From contig JAPPEF010000069.1 of the NCBI GenBank assembly GCA_028875335.1, forward strand, positions 1 through 8,293: a stretch of 8,293 bases of DNA, read 5' to 3'. The notes under the pieces are model-generated. The model searched no databases. It had not been told where the DNA came from and worked only from the letters and a program-made list of their open reading frames with translations. The stretch's first letter is position 1. Each line of letters starts with the position of its first letter. Both the position numbers and the translations under genes were made by a program. Positions 7,302-8,293 of this stretch are shown here, piece after piece. The DNA comes from Gemmatimonadota bacterium. Lineage in GTDB: Bacteria > Latescibacterota > UBA2968 > UBA8231.

Positions 7302-7997
7302 TCACAACAGCGCTTCGGCTAGCTCGGTAAAATTTCCCACCTCCACATCGGGCCGGTACGGCGTTTCTTCGTAAGGCAGGGCGTTGCGGTTGACGAAGGC
7401 GCCTCTCATGCCGCAGGCCCGCGCTCCCAGCACATCGAAGGAATTGGCCGAAACCATCATGCACTGCCCCACTTCTAGGTCCAGCAAGGTTGCGGCCCGG
7501 CGGTACACCCCAGGGTGCGGCTTGAAGGCACCTACTTCTTCAACCGAGATAATGCGGTCGAAGTCCCAGCCAATGCGGTTGGTCGCCAGATGAGCCAAAA
7601 AGTCCGCTTCGCCGTTGGATAGGGCGACTAGGCGATAGCGCCCCTGTAGCTTTTCGAGCGTCGCCCTCACATCGGCGAAGGGGTTGAGGTGCTGCCAAGC
7701 TGCCATGAGCCGGGGGATATCCCCTTCGGTCGCGTCTACTCCCTCCAACGCCAAGACGTAAATCAAGGCCCGCCGCACCGTTTCCAAATAGCCGCTGTGG
7801 CCCAACAGGAGGATATTGTCCTGATATTGCTCTAGGCGCTGACGCGCCCGCCATTGGTTCCACAGGCGCTCGGGCGGGACTGAAGACCCTTTATCGCGCA
7901 GATAGGACGCGATGGCCGGGGTCAGGCTGCCGCCCAAGTCGAGGACGGTGCCGAACAGGTCGAAGGTGAGGGCTTGTACTGTCGGGAATTTGGTCAT
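7302..7997 (-). CDS. HAD hydrolase, type II haloacid dehalogenase-like
   Basis: A 231-residue cytoplasmic hydrolase of the HAD superfamily, close in layout to type II (S)-2-haloacid dehalogenases, which replace the halogen of 2-haloalkanoates by a hydroxyl group through an aspartyl ester. Seen: motif I FDLFGTVLD with nucleophile D13 and T17; W49-R50 in QWRARQ, likely equivalent of the substrate-binding Arg; motif II S127-N128; K159 in FKPHPGVY with Y165; and motif IV S183-A-N185-S-F-D188. The S-x-N-x-x-D spacing fits the dehalogenases, but the position that is Trp in well-studied haloacid dehalogenases (SSNxWD) is Phe here, so the substrate may differ. Start chosen at ATG 7997, 8 nt after GAGG and just before motif I. 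The open frame runs upstream to 8183 only because it reads through a mobile element. A decayed partial copy lies at 2843-3000. Confidence 0.9.
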   Translation of the reverse strand: MTKFPTVQALTFDLFGTVLDLGGSLTPAIASYLRDKGSSVPPERLWNQWRARQRLEQYQDNILLLGHSGYLETVRRALIYVLALEGVDATEGDIPRLMAAWQHLNPFADVRATLEKLQGRYRLVALSNGEADFLAHLATNRIGWDFDRIISVEEVGAFKPHPGVYRRAATLLDLEVGQCMMVSANSFDVLGARACGMRGAFVNRNALPYEETPYRPDVEVGNFTELAEALL

Positions 7998-8005
7998 ATT
8001 ATTTG

Positions 8006-8009
8006 CCTC
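8006..8009 (-). promoter_or_regulatory. Ribosome binding site of the HAD gene
   Basis: Minus strand GAGG, 8 nt before ATG 7997. It supports the short 231-residue product rather than the 293-codon frame that reads back into the mobile element. Confidence 0.65.
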
Positions 8010-8041
8010 GTCGTGTTTGTTGTGCATTAAGCGATTGTGTA

Positions 8042-8049
8042 ATTTACTC
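8042..8049. repeat. Left target-site duplication of the MITE
   Basis: ATTTACTC, identical to 8206-8213 and directly abutting the left terminal inverted repeat. Confidence 0.85.
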
Positions 8050-8063
8050 CTAAGTACACGACA
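8050..8063. repeat. Left terminal inverted repeat of the MITE
   Basis: CTAAGTACACGACA, perfectly complementary to 8192-8205. Confidence 0.85.
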
Positions 8064-8074
8064 ATAGAGCGGTA

Positions 8075-8160
8075 TGAGATGCTTCGCTTCGCTCAGCATG
8101 ACAACAGGGGCGTCATCCCCGGTCATGCTGAGCGGAGCAAAGCGGAGTCGAAGCATCTCA
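8075..8160. repeat. REP-like internal hairpin of the MITE
   Basis: The outer stem is TGAGATGCTTCG (8075-8086) with CGAAGCATCTCA (8149-8160), and the inner stem is CGCTCAGCATGAC (8090-8102) with GTCATGCTGAGCG (8122-8134). The two stems are separated by 3 nt on the left and 14 nt on the right. From memory, words like GTCATGCTGAGCG and CGAAGCATCTC belong to a dispersed palindromic repeat seen in many unrelated environmental genomes; this was not checked here. Confidence 0.75.
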
Positions 8161-8191
8161 GCGCTCCCATGCCTAACGTCCACTGGATTAC

Positions 8192-8205
8192 TGTCGTGTA
8201 CTTAG
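8192..8205. repeat. Right terminal inverted repeat of the MITE
   Basis: TGTCGTGTACTTAG, the exact reverse complement of 8050-8063. Confidence 0.85.
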
Positions 8206-8213
8206 ATTTACTC
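8206..8213. repeat. Right target-site duplication of the MITE
   Basis: ATTTACTC, identical to 8042-8049, directly after the right terminal inverted repeat. Confidence 0.85.
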
Positions 8214-8293
8214 TAATTCGCGAGCGAAAGAATCGTATTAAAATGACCAGTATGCAATGTGCGGTATTGTTGGGCTGTACGTAAAAAAACACG
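8214..8293. other. Intergenic end of the window, no gene seen
   Basis: AT-richer sequence with no open frame longer than about 14 codons. Before the MITE inserted, this would have been the immediate upstream region of the HAD gene, so it may hold the original promoter of the HAD-PhyH unit; no clear promoter boxes are visible. Confidence 0.4.

Larger units (their letters stand above)
8050..8205. mobile_element. MITE-like non-autonomous element, 156 bp
   Basis: The element is bounded by perfect 14-bp terminal inverted repeats, CTAAGTACACGACA at 8050-8063 and its complement at 8192-8205, and flanked by an exact 8-bp direct repeat ATTTACTC. It has no transposase or any credible gene; its centre is a large imperfect hairpin. 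This is the structure of a miniature inverted-repeat transposable element mobilised in trans by an insertion-sequence transposase that makes 8-bp duplications. I do not recognise the parent family. The insertion lies 44 bp upstream of the HAD start codon and reads through in frame, which creates a spurious N-terminal extension of that gene containing the peptide MLSEAKHL. Confidence 0.85.

Noticed and set aside
7998..8183. N-terminal extension of the HAD gene
   Set aside because: It is mostly translated MITE sequence; HAD proteins begin just before motif I, and GAGG precedes ATG 7997.
1..8293. CRISPR arrays, tRNA or rRNA genes
   Set aside because: No regularly spaced direct repeats, cloverleaf or conserved rRNA stretches were seen on either strand.

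Overview
The window looks like a bacterial chromosome segment of fairly high GC from a Gram-negative lineage. It carries a TonB-dependent outer-membrane receptor and a secreted protein with the QNYPNPFNPSTIIPY signature of type-IX-secretion/FlgD-like domains. That signature, with a dockerin-like calcium-binding segment and a PhyH dioxygenase, suggests an FCB-group or related environmental lineage (Latescibacterota- or Poribacteria-like). This placement is inference and was not tested against a database.

Layout, left to right. (1) 23-823 (+): a short extended-type SDR (NAD-dependent epimerase/dehydratase family). It ends tail to tail, with a 4-base overlap, against (2) 820-2814 (-): a secreted multidomain protein with a signal peptide, carboxypeptidase-regulatory-like domain, FlgD/T9SS-like domain, dockerin-like repeat pair and PQQ-dependent glucose/sorbosone dehydrogenase propeller. 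(3) 2843-3000 (-): a decayed partial copy of the HAD gene at the right end of the window, with a frameshift and an internal deletion of about 180 bp. (4) 3071-6256 (+): a TonB-dependent receptor. Its best sigma70-like promoter straddles the breakpoint of the HAD relic, and its leader can fold over its ribosome binding site. (5) 6279-6319: a perfect 17-bp-stem hairpin, probably a bidirectional terminator between convergent genes. (6) 6356-7234 (-): a PhyH-family Fe(II)/2-oxoglutarate dioxygenase. (7) 7302-7997 (-): a type II haloacid dehalogenase-like HAD hydrolase, upstream of PhyH on the same strand with a 67-nt gap, so probably co-transcribed. (8) 8050-8205: a 156-bp non-coding MITE-like element with perfect 14-bp terminal inverted repeats, an exact 8-bp target duplication and an internal REP-like hairpin, inserted just upstream of the HAD gene. 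(9) 8214-8293: no gene seen.

Functionally, the divergent PQQ-dehydrogenase and TonB-receptor pair suggests processing and uptake of an organic substrate at the cell surface. The HAD-PhyH pair is a small cytoplasmic catabolic or modifying unit. That they serve one pathway is only suggested by proximity. The most notable features are the intact MITE with its target duplication and the truncated HAD paralogue, which may have supplied part of the promoter for the receptor. I see no convincing multi-gene system of a wholly new kind.
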